DNA of 64,000 bases, taken from NCBI RefSeq assembly GCF_902150045.1, contig NZ_CABFVU010000002.1:856001-920000 (forward strand), read 5' to 3'. The notes beneath the pieces were generated by a model. That model had not been told where the DNA came from. It did not search any database and saw only the letters and a program-made list of their open reading frames with translations. Position 1 is the first letter of the stretch. Each line of letters begins with the position of its first letter. Shown in pieces: positions 8,479 through 16,998 of the stretch. A program made the translations under genes and the position numbers. Origin of the DNA: Chitinophaga polysaccharea (GTDB taxonomy: Bacteria > Bacteroidota > Bacteroidia > Chitinophagales > Chitinophagaceae).

Positions 8479-9543
8479 ATGCATATCTATATAAATGGCA
8501 CCGGTTGTATTTCTCCGCAGGAAACTGCGCTGGGAGGCCCTTTGCTGGCCACTCCCAGGGAATATGAACAGGTACGCCTGGCCACGGTGGATCCGGATTA
8601 CAAACAATGGATCGATGTGAAACAGATCCGCAGGATGAGCCGCGTGGTAAAAATGGGGGTAGGCGCCGCCAGCCTGAGCCTGGAAGCCGCCGGCATTACC
8701 GCTCCCGACGCTATCATTACCGGCACCGCATACGGCTGCCTGGATGATACCGGTGTGTTTCTTACCAAAATGGTAAACCAGCAGGAGGAAATGCTTACGC
8801 CTACTGCATTCATACAAAGCACTCACAACACCGTGGCCGGCCAGATCGCCCTGCTGCTGGGTTGTAACGGGTATAACAACACTTTCGTTCACCGCGGCTT
8901 TTCCTTTGAAAATGCCCTGCTGGACGCTATCATGATACTGAAAGAAGGATCGGCAAAAAATATTCTTGCCGGCGGAGTGGATGAGATCACCAATCATAGT
9001 TTCCAGCTATTGTCGCGTTTCGGCCTTTATAAAAAGACGCCGGTAAAAACGATGGAACTGCTGAACAGTCCTTCCAGGGGCACTATTGCAGGGGAAGGCG
9101 CCGCTTTTTTTACTCTGGGTATTACCAAACAACCCGGTGCTGTGGCGGAATTGTCCGGCGTGAGCACATTATACAAACCATTGTGGGAAGGAGAAGTGAT
9201 CGGCCACATTATGAAGTTCCTGGAAGATAACAATTGTACCCCTGCAGATATCGACCTGATCGTTACCGGCAGGAACGGAGATATTGACCAGGATGAGATT
9301 TATGAAGAAGTAGCGGAAGCCTTGTTCCCTGATCACGCGGAAGCGAGCTTTAAGCACCTTTGCGGTGAATATCCTACGGCGGCATCATTTGGCGTATGGA
9401 TGGCCAACGCGGTTATCGCACAGCAGGAAGTACCCGAAGCGGCCGTGTTTTTCGGCGCAGCTCCTGAAAAAATAAAGAAAGTATTAGTCTATAATCATCA
9501 CCAGGGAACACATCACTCCCTGGTACTACTCACCGCATGTTAA
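8479..9543 (+). CDS. Ketosynthase-like chain-length-factor protein, no catalytic residues
   Basis: 354 residues with the KS fold recognisable at the N-terminus (INGTGCISPQ, then GTAYGCLDDTG and STHNTVAGQIAL). The nucleophile segment reads NTFVHRGFSFENA in place of VSTACASG, so no Cys. The HGTGT motif is replaced by VTGRNGDID and the GHTLGA histidine region by LCGEYPTAASFG. All three catalytic residues are therefore gone, as in chain-length factors. It directly follows the complete KS at 7270 and would pair with it to set polyene length. The last 7 bases overlap the deacetylase gene. Confidence 0.85.
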   Translation: MHIYINGTGCISPQETALGGPLLATPREYEQVRLATVDPDYKQWIDVKQIRRMSRVVKMGVGAASLSLEAAGITAPDAIITGTAYGCLDDTGVFLTKMVNQQEEMLTPTAFIQSTHNTVAGQIALLLGCNGYNNTFVHRGFSFENALLDAIMILKEGSAKNILAGGVDEITNHSFQLLSRFGLYKKTPVKTMELLNSPSRGTIAGEGAAFFTLGITKQPGAVAELSGVSTLYKPLWEGEVIGHIMKFLEDNNCTPADIDLIVTGRNGDIDQDEIYEEVAEALFPDHAEASFKHLCGEYPTAASFGVWMANAVIAQQEVPEAAVFFGAAPEKIKKVLVYNHHQGTHHSLVLLTAC

Positions 9544-10316
9544 ATAACCGGGTTGTAAATATCGTAGCTGTAATCACTCTCCTGGCACTCCTGTTCCTGG
9601 ATAAGGTAATGGCGTATGGTATTTCCTTCTGGTGGTATGGCCTGCCGGTGCTCATCTTCCTTCCGGTTACCGTTTATGGCGCGATGAATATTGAATCAGG
9701 CTTCTTCCTGAAGGTACGTTGTGAAGCGGATACCACGGAAAAAGTAGTGGCGCTTTCTTTCGACGACGGGCCACAAGAGGCTTTTACACCGGAAATACTG
9801 GATATCCTCCACAGGGAGCAGGTACCTGCCGCTTTTTTTTGTATCGGGAAGAATATCAAAGGCAATGAGCACTTACTGAAACGGATATACGACGAAGGTC
9901 ATGTAATAGGCAACCATACCTATTCGCATCACTTCTGGTTCGATATGAAGCTGTCTGGTAATATGCTGAAAGATATGCAACAGATGGATGCGCTCACGGT
10001 AGGAGCTACAGGACTGCATCCGCGCCTGTTCCGACCGCCCTATGGCGTTACCAATCCCAACCTGGCAAGGGCAGTGAAAGCAGGTAATTACCTGCCCGTA
10101 GGCTGGAATATACGCTCGCTGGATACGGTAGCAAAGGATGGAACAGCTTTATTGCACCGCATCCTGGCGCAACTGAAACCAGGCGCCGTGATTTTACTGC
10201 ATGATACCTGTAAAATTACTGCTGATATACTCCCGCAGCTGATCCGGGGGATCCGTGAAAAAGGATACCAGCTGGAGAGAATTGATAAAATGTTAAACGT
10301 ACGTGCATATGTGTAA
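9537..10316 (+). CDS. Membrane-anchored polysaccharide deacetylase (NodB-like, CE4)
   Basis: 259 residues. Two hydrophobic segments (about 8-24 and 31-48) precede a NodB domain with all hallmarks: FDDGP (residues 75-79, catalytic base Asp76 and metal Asp77), HTYSH metal ligands (His127, His131), RPPYG (166-170) and a late LLHD. It should therefore be a metal-dependent N- or O-deacetylase facing the periplasm. Its substrate in a pigment cluster is unclear: a glycosylated or acetylated pigment precursor, or the cell surface that receives the pigment. It starts inside the CLF stop region and overlaps the LolA-like gene. Confidence 0.88.
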   Translation: MLNNRVVNIVAVITLLALLFLDKVMAYGISFWWYGLPVLIFLPVTVYGAMNIESGFFLKVRCEADTTEKVVALSFDDGPQEAFTPEILDILHREQVPAAFFCIGKNIKGNEHLLKRIYDEGHVIGNHTYSHHFWFDMKLSGNMLKDMQQMDALTVGATGLHPRLFRPPYGVTNPNLARAVKAGNYLPVGWNIRSLDTVAKDGTALLHRILAQLKPGAVILLHDTCKITADILPQLIRGIREKGYQLERIDKMLNVRAYV

Positions 10317-10941
10317 ATGGCTGTTAATTTTGATGGGTTGTGTGATAAGCCTGCAAATACAGGCGCAGTCCGGTTTTAAGCCGGTAGGGGATATGGCGCC
10401 GCTGAAGCAGCAGTTTGCAAAAGCCGCCCAGCACACGCAAAGTATCCAGTGCGATTTTGTACAGGAGAAGAACCTGAGCATGTTATCCGACAAAATTGTA
10501 TCTAAAGGAAAGTTCTGGTTTAAGAAAGATAATAAAGTAAGAATGGAATATCTCCAGCCTTCTTATTATTTGCTGGTGATCAACGGGAAAGATATCCGTA
10601 TCAAAGATGCGCAGAAAGAAAATAAAGTATCGGGGAAGAATAATAAACTGTTTGAACAGATCAATAAAATTACGGTCGACTGTGTAAGAGGAACCGTGCT
10701 GGATAACGCTGATTTTTCCGTGAAGGCGGCTGAAAACAGCCAGTACTACCGCCTGGAGCTTACGCCGGTGAACAAGGTAATGAAGGAATATTTTCAAACT
10801 ATCATACTGTTGGTGGATAAGCAGGATTACTCAGTATCAAAAATTACGATGACGGAACAATCAGGCGATGATACCACTATCAGTTTCTTACATAAACAAC
10901 TGAATACAAATATCCCCGATGCGGTATTTTCTGCTAAGTAG
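10309..10941 (+). CDS. LolA-like outer-membrane lipoprotein carrier protein
   Basis: About 210 residues with a signal peptide (MCKWLLILMGCVISLQIQAQ) followed by a LolA-type half-barrel: early QSIQCDFVQEK, then GKFWFKKDNKVRMEYLQPS, the usual strand pattern of LolA. I chose the ATG at 10309; a GTG at 10303 is also in frame. LolA shuttles lipid-modified cargo across the periplasm. A dedicated copy in aryl polyene and flexirubin clusters is known and would move the hydrophobic pigment, or the lipoprotein encoded next, to the outer membrane. Both ends overlap neighbouring genes. Confidence 0.88.
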   Translation: MCKWLLILMGCVISLQIQAQSGFKPVGDMAPLKQQFAKAAQHTQSIQCDFVQEKNLSMLSDKIVSKGKFWFKKDNKVRMEYLQPSYYLLVINGKDIRIKDAQKENKVSGKNNKLFEQINKITVDCVRGTVLDNADFSVKAAENSQYYRLELTPVNKVMKEYFQTIILLVDKQDYSVSKITMTEQSGDDTTISFLHKQLNTNIPDAVFSAK

Positions 10942-11542
10942 CCTGTTGGCAACAGTGATGCTGATGGCGGGCTGCCGGTCGGTATATAAAGGGTTACAGC
11001 CTGTAAACGGGGATGTGAACTGCATCAGGCAGTTCAGTCCGCAATTTACCTCTACGCTGTACAGCACCCAGGTGGATATCCTGAAGCATCACCTGAGCGG
11101 GCTGCTGTTTTTTAAGCAGATGCCCGACAGTAGCATCCGGGTGGTATTTGCCAACGAAATGGGATTTAAGTTCTTTGATTTTGAATTTGATAAACAGGGC
11201 AATTTCACTAAACACTACCTGATGGCCAAAATGGACAAAAAGGCGGTGGTGAAAACATTACAGCAGGATTTTGCATTGGTATTACTGCGGCCTGATCTGC
11301 AGCAGGCGCATGCAGCTACGGATAACCATTACCGTTATATAGTAGTGCCCACTGAAAAAGGGAACAACTATTATATCACGGATACCACCTGTACAAAGCT
11401 GGTCCGGATAGAGAAGTCGTCGCGCCGCAAACCCGCTGTTACCGTATGGATGCAGCACTACAGCAATGGCGTGCCGGATACCATCCGGATCCGTCATGAG
11501 CATTTCAAATTCAATATTTCATTGCAGAAGGTAGAAAAGTAA
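10919..11542 (+). CDS. Small lipoprotein of the pigment export group
   Basis: 207 residues with a lipoprotein signal peptide; lipobox MAGC puts the lipidated Cys at residue 19. It overlaps the 3' end of the LolA-like gene by 23 bases, a strong sign of co-translation. The mature part is rich in short beta-type segments, and I see no enzyme motif. Lipoproteins next to a LolA homologue are typical of aryl polyene clusters (DUF3261-type lipoproteins), but I cannot assign this one to that family by eye. A LolB-like acceptor role at the outer membrane is a reasonable inference. Confidence 0.78.
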   Translation: MRYFLLSSLLATVMLMAGCRSVYKGLQPVNGDVNCIRQFSPQFTSTLYSTQVDILKHHLSGLLFFKQMPDSSIRVVFANEMGFKFFDFEFDKQGNFTKHYLMAKMDKKAVVKTLQQDFALVLLRPDLQQAHAATDNHYRYIVVPTEKGNNYYITDTTCTKLVRIEKSSRRKPAVTVWMQHYSNGVPDTIRIRHEHFKFNISLQKVEK

Positions 11543-11576
11543 ATACGTCAACATAATTATATAATCACATCGTCCA

Positions 11577-11936
11577 ATGTTAGCAGGAAATTTTTATACT
11601 GTCACCTCGCAATCCCGGGAAGCCGGGCAGGTGGCTGTCACCATCGAACTGAATGCGGCACATCCTATATTCCAGGGGCATTTCCCGGAGCAGCCTGTAG
11701 TGCCTGGCGTATGCATGATGCAAACCATTACAGAAGTACTGGAAAGCGCATTGGACAAGAAAGTGAGGCTGAAAAAAGCCAGCCAGATGAAGTTCCTGAA
11801 CATGATTGACCCAACAAAACAACCGCTGGTAGATGTTACGCTCACTTATAAGGAAGAGGAAGGCGGATGGAAAGTGAATGCTACACTGAAGCGCGACGAC
11901 AAAACATTTATGAAGTTCCAGGGTATATTCAATTAA
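11577..11936 (+). CDS. FabZ/ApeI-like hot-dog dehydratase, catalytic Glu replaced by Gln
   Basis: 119 residues, a single hot-dog domain. The FabZ motif is well kept as GHFPEQPVVPGV with catalytic His35. Fourteen residues later, where FabZ has its acidic residue (LILEAMAQ), this protein has Gln49 in CMMQTITE. It is therefore the mirror image of the dehydratase at 1218, which has the Glu but no His. In hot-dog dehydratase dimers the His and the acidic residue of one active site come from different subunits, so these two proteins may work as a heterodimer, as reported for ApeI with ApeP. Its stop abuts the GTG of the glycosyltransferase. Confidence 0.83.
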   Translation: MLAGNFYTVTSQSREAGQVAVTIELNAAHPIFQGHFPEQPVVPGVCMMQTITEVLESALDKKVRLKKASQMKFLNMIDPTKQPLVDVTLTYKEEEGGWKVNATLKRDDKTFMKFQGIFN

Positions 11937-13130
11937 GTGACCAGCCAGCCTACACATAACGAACATTTTGAGCGTCACCGCGCTGCGGTGCTTATTCCTA
12001 CGTATAATAACGCGGGAACACTGGGCAATGTATTGTCGGACGTACTGACTTATACCAGTCATGTGATAGTGGTGAATGACGGTGCCACCGACGAAACAGC
12101 CGCAGTGCTGGAGCAGTTCCCCTCCCTGCAGTTAGTGTCGTATAGCCCTAACCGTGGTAAGGGCATCGCCCTGCGCCGTGGCTTCGCTTATGCATTGCAG
12201 CAGGGGTACGACTATGTGATCACGATGGATGCCGACGGGCAGCACTTTGCTACCGACCTGCCTGCTATGCTGCAACAGATCGCGGAAAAGCCGGGCGCCC
12301 TCGTAATAGGCGCCCGTAACCTGCACCAGGAGAACATGCCCGGTAAAAGTACCTCCGCCAATAAGGTATCCAATTTCTGGTTCCAGGTAACTACCGGGTT
12401 GAAAGGGCCCGATACGCAATCGGGCTACCGTTTGTATCCCTTGCGTCGCATGGGAAATATGCATTACTTCTGCACCAAATACGAATTTGAGATAGAGGTA
12501 TTGGTACGCAGCGCCTGGAAAGGTATTAAAATAGACTGGACACCCGTGCGGGTGTACTATCCGCCACCGGAAGAACGGGTATCCCATTTCAGGCCGGTGA
12601 GGGACGTTTCCCGTATCACTGTACTGAATACGGTATTGGTACTGGTTACCTTTTTATATATCAAGCCCCGCGACCTGGTCCGTTTTCTTTTAAAAAAAGA
12701 GAACTGGAAAAAGATGTGGAAAGAAGAAGTGCTGAAGTCTGATGAATCCAATATCAGGAAAGCAGCCGCCATTGGCTTTGGTATTTTTATGGGAATAGTG
12801 CCCATCTGGGGATTCCAGCTGCTGGTATCTATCCTGCTGTCTATTAAATTCAAACTGAATAAAGCACTGGTGCTGCTTTTTGCGCATATCAGCACACCAC
12901 CGCTTACGCCTTTCGTGATCTTTGCCAGTTTCCTGGCTGGCCGGGTATGGATGGGACAAACCGCCAAAGACCTGGTATTCTCCAACGGCATTACCTTCGA
13001 CACCATCAGGGATAACCTGTTGCAATATGTATTTGGCAGTATTACCCTGGCAGTAACCGGAGGCTTACTGGCCTGGTTGATCAGCTGGGCAATACTGGCA
13101 ATTTTTAGAAAAGAACAGAAAAATGGGTAA
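11937..13130 (+). CDS. Glycosyltransferase family 2 fused to DUF2062
   Basis: 397 residues from a GTG that directly follows the preceding stop. The N-terminal ~240 residues form a GT-A domain of the DPM1 type: VVNDGATDET (45-54) and the metal-binding DADGQH (98-103). The last ~130 residues are hydrophobic and match DUF2062 (segment MGIVPIWGFQLLVS and STPPLTPFVIFA). It would use a nucleotide sugar or polyprenyl-linked donor at the inner leaflet. This GT2-DUF2062 fusion recurs in aryl polyene and flexirubin clusters, where it may glycosylate the lipid anchor. It overlaps the exporter gene by 8 bases. Confidence 0.9.
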   Translation: MTSQPTHNEHFERHRAAVLIPTYNNAGTLGNVLSDVLTYTSHVIVVNDGATDETAAVLEQFPSLQLVSYSPNRGKGIALRRGFAYALQQGYDYVITMDADGQHFATDLPAMLQQIAEKPGALVIGARNLHQENMPGKSTSANKVSNFWFQVTTGLKGPDTQSGYRLYPLRRMGNMHYFCTKYEFEIEVLVRSAWKGIKIDWTPVRVYYPPPEERVSHFRPVRDVSRITVLNTVLVLVTFLYIKPRDLVRFLLKKENWKKMWKEEVLKSDESNIRKAAAIGFGIFMGIVPIWGFQLLVSILLSIKFKLNKALVLLFAHISTPPLTPFVIFASFLAGRVWMGQTAKDLVFSNGITFDTIRDNLLQYVFGSITLAVTGGLLAWLISWAILAIFRKEQKNG

Positions 13131-16100
13131 TCTATTTGTAGCGATCTATAACTTTTTTGAACAGCGTAAAGCATGGATGTGGTGTTGCACCATTGCCAGT
13201 TTTCTGCTGGTAGGTTATTTTGCCGCACAAATAAAGCTGGAAGAAGATATTACCAGAATTTTGCCGCAGGATAAGAAACTGGATAAACTGCAACAGGTGT
13301 TCCAGGATTCAAGATTTGCGGACAAACTGATCATTACCATCTCCCAAAAAGATACCTTAAAGGAAGCGCAACCTGATAGTTTAACCGCTTATGCAGCGGC
13401 ATTAAGCACCAGGGCCGGCGCACAGTTGTCGCCCTATATCAGGCAGATCCAATCGCAAACAGACGACGCCATGATCATGGGATTAATGCAGGTGATACAG
13501 CAACACCTGCCCGTTTTCCTGGAAGCAAATGATTATGCAAAGATCGATAGTTTGCTGACACCCGGGCAACTGCAGCAATCTTTACAGTACGATTATAATA
13601 CGCTGATATCACCAGCCGGACTGGTGCTGAAGAAAATGATCCAGGCCGATCCGGTTGGCATTGCCTGGATAGGCGTAAAGAAGCTGCAGCACCTGCAATA
13701 CGACGACCAGTTTGAACTGTACGATAACTACATCATCACCAAAGATCATAAACACCTGATGATCTTTATTACGCCTGCCAATCCGCCAGGCGCTACAAAA
13801 ATAAACGCGCAGTTCCTGAAAGGGCTTGACAATATTAAAGATACCCTGGATCAGCAGTATCCGGGAATTGCTGCTTCCTGGTTTGGCGGCACCGCCGTTT
13901 CTGTAGGCAATGCCACGCAGTTAAGACAGGACACTTTTCTCACACAAGGTATCACGATAGTATTACTGATTGTATTGATCGCGTTGTTTTTTAAGAAGAA
14001 GAGAGCGCCGGTGCTGGTGATGCTGCCGGTAATTTTCGGCGGCCTGTTCTCACTGGCATGGATATACTTGATCAAAGGCCACATTGCTGTGATGGCACTG
14101 GGCGCCGGCGCTGTGGTGCTGGGTATTGCAGTGAACTATTCCCTGCATGTGTTTAACCATTACCGCCACTCGCATGATATCCGTGAAGTGATCAGCGACC
14201 TGGCCACGCCTATGACGCTGGGAAGCTTTACCACCATCGGAGGTTTTCTCTGTTTGCAGTTTGTGCATTCGCCTATGCTGAAAGATGTGGGATTGTTCGC
14301 CGCACTCAGCCTGGTAGGAGCCGCGTTGTTTTCACTGATCTTCCTGCCGCACTGGATTGTAATGGGAAGAAAGCCAGCTGCTGTAAATACGCAGCATCAC
14401 AACTGGCTCGATAAACTATCCGCGCTCCGGCCCGAGAAAAATAAATACCTGGTGAGCGCTATTTTCCTGCTCACAATTATATTTTTTTATACCGCGCGTA
14501 ACGTATCATTTGAAAGTGATATGATGCGCATGAACTATATGACGCCGGAATTAAAAACGGCGGAAGCGCAGCTGAACAGTGTGAACTCCTACGTGGCGCA
14601 GTCTGTTTACGTGGTATCCGACGGCCCGAACCTGGAAGGAGCGCTGGAAAACGGGGAGCGGCTGATGCCGGTTATCAGCCAGTTACAGGATAAAGGTATT
14701 GTGAAGAAGTACGCCGGCGTACAGGCGTTACTGTTATCCGCCCGGGAACAGCAGGCCCGTATTAACCGTTGGAATAATTACTGGACGGCCGATAAAAAGC
14801 AGCAGCTGTTGCAATACCTCCGCAGGGAAGGTAGTACGCTGGGCTTTAGCGCATCTGCATTTGATCCGTTCGAAAGGTTGGTCAACAGCAACTTCCAGCC
14901 GCTTGAGCCGGAGGCGTTAGAAACATTACGCAGCGGTAACCTCGGCGATTTTATTATAGAGAAGAACGGGACTACGTCAGTAGTGACCCTGCTGAAAGTA
15001 GATCCATCCCATAAACAGGCAGTATATGATGCGCTGGAAAAATTACCCGGCACCACCGTGCTGGATAAACAATATGCTGCAAACCGCCTGGTAGAAGTAG
15101 TGAAAGATGAGTTCAACAGCATTGCCTGGATGACATCCCTGCTGGTGTTCTTCGCATTGTTGCTATCATACGGCCGTATTGAACTGGCGCTGATCACCTT
15201 TATCCCCATGGCGGTGAGCTGGATATGGATACTGGGTATTATGGGCCTGTTTGGCATTAAATTCAATATTGTAAATATCATCCTGTCTACTTTTATTTTT
15301 GGTTTGGGAGATGATTACAGCATCTTTATGATGGATGGGCTGTTGCAGGAATACAGAACAGGAAAGAAGACACTTTCTTCCTTTAAATCATCCATCTTCC
15401 TGTCGGCCATCACTACCATTTTAGGACTGGGCGTGCTCATTTTTGCACAGCACCCTTCGCTGAGATCCATTGCGCTGATCTCTATTATTGGCATCGGAAC
15501 AGTGGTGCTGATCTCGCAGGTGATGATCCCTTTCCTGTTTAACTGGCTTATTACCGGGCGGGTGCGCAAAGGCTTTGCACCGTGGACTTTCAAGGGATGG
15601 GTGCTCTCTGTATTTTCGTTCACTTATTTCGCAACCGGCAGTTTCCTTCTAACTGCCATTGGCACAGTGCTGATCCGCTGGAACCCTTTTAATAAAGAGA
15701 AAGGAAAGGTATTGTATCACCGCATCCTTTCCGCATACACGCACAGTGTATTGTATATTATGCGCAATGTAAAGAAGCGTATCATCAATCCCTTGAATGA
15801 ACAATTGGAAAAGCCCGCGGTGATCATCAGCAATCACCAGTCGTTCCTCGATATACTCGTGTCTACCATGCTGCATCCTAAAGTGATATTGCTTACCAAC
15901 CAGTGGGTATGGCGCTCACCGGTGTTTGGTGCGGTGGTACGACTGGCAGATTATTACCCCGTAGCAGATGGGGCCGAAGGAGCCATTGAAAAACTGAGAG
16001 AAAGAGTGGCGGCAGGATATTCTATTGTGGTATACCCGGAAGGCACCCGTTCTCCGGACCCGGCTATCAAGCGGTTTCACAAAGGCGCTTTTTATATTGC

Positions 16101-16998
16101 AGAGCAACTCGGACTGGATATTTTACCAATGGTGATTCACGGTACCGCCTATACGATGACCAAAGGTGATTTCCTGTTGAAAGACGGAACGGTAAGCGTA
16201 AAGTACCTGCCCCGTATTACACAGAACGACAGATCCTGGGGAGATAACTACAGCGCCCGTACGAGATCTATCAGCCGTTATTTTAAACAACAGTATGAAG
16301 TATTACGCGCGGAAACGGAAGTACCAAAGTATTTCCGGGAACAGCTGAAATATAATTACATCTATAAGGGACCGGTGCTGGAATGGTACATGCGGGTGAA
16401 AACAAAGATGGAGAACAATTATGAATTGTTCCATGAATTGTTGCCAAAAGAAGGCCGTATACTGGACATTGGCTGCGGGTACGGCTTTATGGACTATATG
16501 CTTGCATGGACGGCGCCCGGCAGGAACATCACCGGTATTGATTATGATGAAGATAAAATAGCCACTGCGGCGCATTGCTTTAAGAAAGCGGAACAGCTGC
16601 AGTTCATTCACGGCGATATCTCCGCCACTCCGTTTGAGGAATATGATGCCTTTATTTTGAGCGATGTACTGCACTACCTGCCTGCAGATGAACAGGAAAC
16701 GTTGTTACAGCAATGCATAGCCCGGTTGGCGCCCGGTGGGGTGATCGTGGTCCGCGATGGCGACAGCGACAGGGCCAAAAGGCATGAGGGTACGAAGTTT
16801 ACGGAGTTTATGTCTACGAAAGTAATTGGGTTCAATAAAACGAAAGATCAGCAGTTATCGTTCTTCTCAGCTGCACATGTGCGTAGCCTGGTTCACAAGT
16901 ATGGTGCAGAAGCAGAGGAAATAGATAATACCCGGTATACCTCCAATGTCATATTTGTGATAAAAAAACTCCCCCGGAAAAATTATGCAACACTATGA
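13123..16998 (+). CDS. Trifunctional MMPL exporter / lysophospholipid acyltransferase / SAM methyltransferase
   Basis: 1291 residues in three parts. Residues 1 to ~870 form an RND/MMPL transporter: an N-terminal helix, a periplasmic loop, a bundle of helices around 270-420, a second loop and a second bundle around 670-870. Residues ~890-1080 form a PlsC-type acyltransferase with NHQSFLD (His905, Asp910) and YPEGTRS (971-977). Residues ~1105-1285 form a class I methyltransferase with LDIGCGYG (1114-1121). The natural reading is a membrane machine that acylates, methylates and exports the pigment or its lipid. It overlaps both neighbours (8 and 14 bases) with no frameshift, so the fusion is genuine. 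Confidence 0.92.
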   Translation: MGNLFVAIYNFFEQRKAWMWCCTIASFLLVGYFAAQIKLEEDITRILPQDKKLDKLQQVFQDSRFADKLIITISQKDTLKEAQPDSLTAYAAALSTRAGAQLSPYIRQIQSQTDDAMIMGLMQVIQQHLPVFLEANDYAKIDSLLTPGQLQQSLQYDYNTLISPAGLVLKKMIQADPVGIAWIGVKKLQHLQYDDQFELYDNYIITKDHKHLMIFITPANPPGATKINAQFLKGLDNIKDTLDQQYPGIAASWFGGTAVSVGNATQLRQDTFLTQGITIVLLIVLIALFFKKKRAPVLVMLPVIFGGLFSLAWIYLIKGHIAVMALGAGAVVLGIAVNYSLHVFNHYRHSHDIREVISDLATPMTLGSFTTIGGFLCLQFVHSPMLKDVGLFAALSLVGAALFSLIFLPHWIVMGRKPAAVNTQHHNWLDKLSALRPEKNKYLVSAIFLLTIIFFYTARNVSFESDMMRMNYMTPELKTAEAQLNSVNSYVAQSVYVVSDGPNLEGALENGERLMPVISQLQDKGIVKKYAGVQALLLSAREQQARINRWNNYWTADKKQQLLQYLRREGSTLGFSASAFDPFERLVNSNFQPLEPEALETLRSGNLGDFIIEKNGTTSVVTLLKVDPSHKQAVYDALEKLPGTTVLDKQYAANRLVEVVKDEFNSIAWMTSLLVFFALLLSYGRIELALITFIPMAVSWIWILGIMGLFGIKFNIVNIILSTFIFGLGDDYSIFMMDGLLQEYRTGKKTLSSFKSSIFLSAITTILGLGVLIFAQHPSLRSIALISIIGIGTVVLISQVMIPFLFNWLITGRVRKGFAPWTFKGWVLSVFSFTYFATGSFLLTAIGTVLIRWNPFNKEKGKVLYHRILSAYTHSVLYIMRNVKKRIINPLNEQLEKPAVIISNHQSFLDILVSTMLHPKVILLTNQWVWRSPVFGAVVRLADYYPVADGAEGAIEKLRERVAAGYSIVVYPEGTRSPDPAIKRFHKGAFYIAEQLGLDILPMVIHGTAYTMTKGDFLLKDGTVSVKYLPRITQNDRSWGDNYSARTRSISRYFKQQYEVLRAETEVPKYFREQLKYNYIYKGPVLEWYMRVKTKMENNYELFHELLPKEGRILDIGCGYGFMDYMLAWTAPGRNITGIDYDEDKIATAAHCFKKAEQLQFIHGDISATPFEEYDAFILSDVLHYLPADEQETLLQQCIARLAPGGVIVVRDGDSDRAKRHEGTKFTEFMSTKVIGFNKTKDQQLSFFSAAHVRSLVHKYGAEAEEIDNTRYTSNVIFVIKKLPRKNYATL

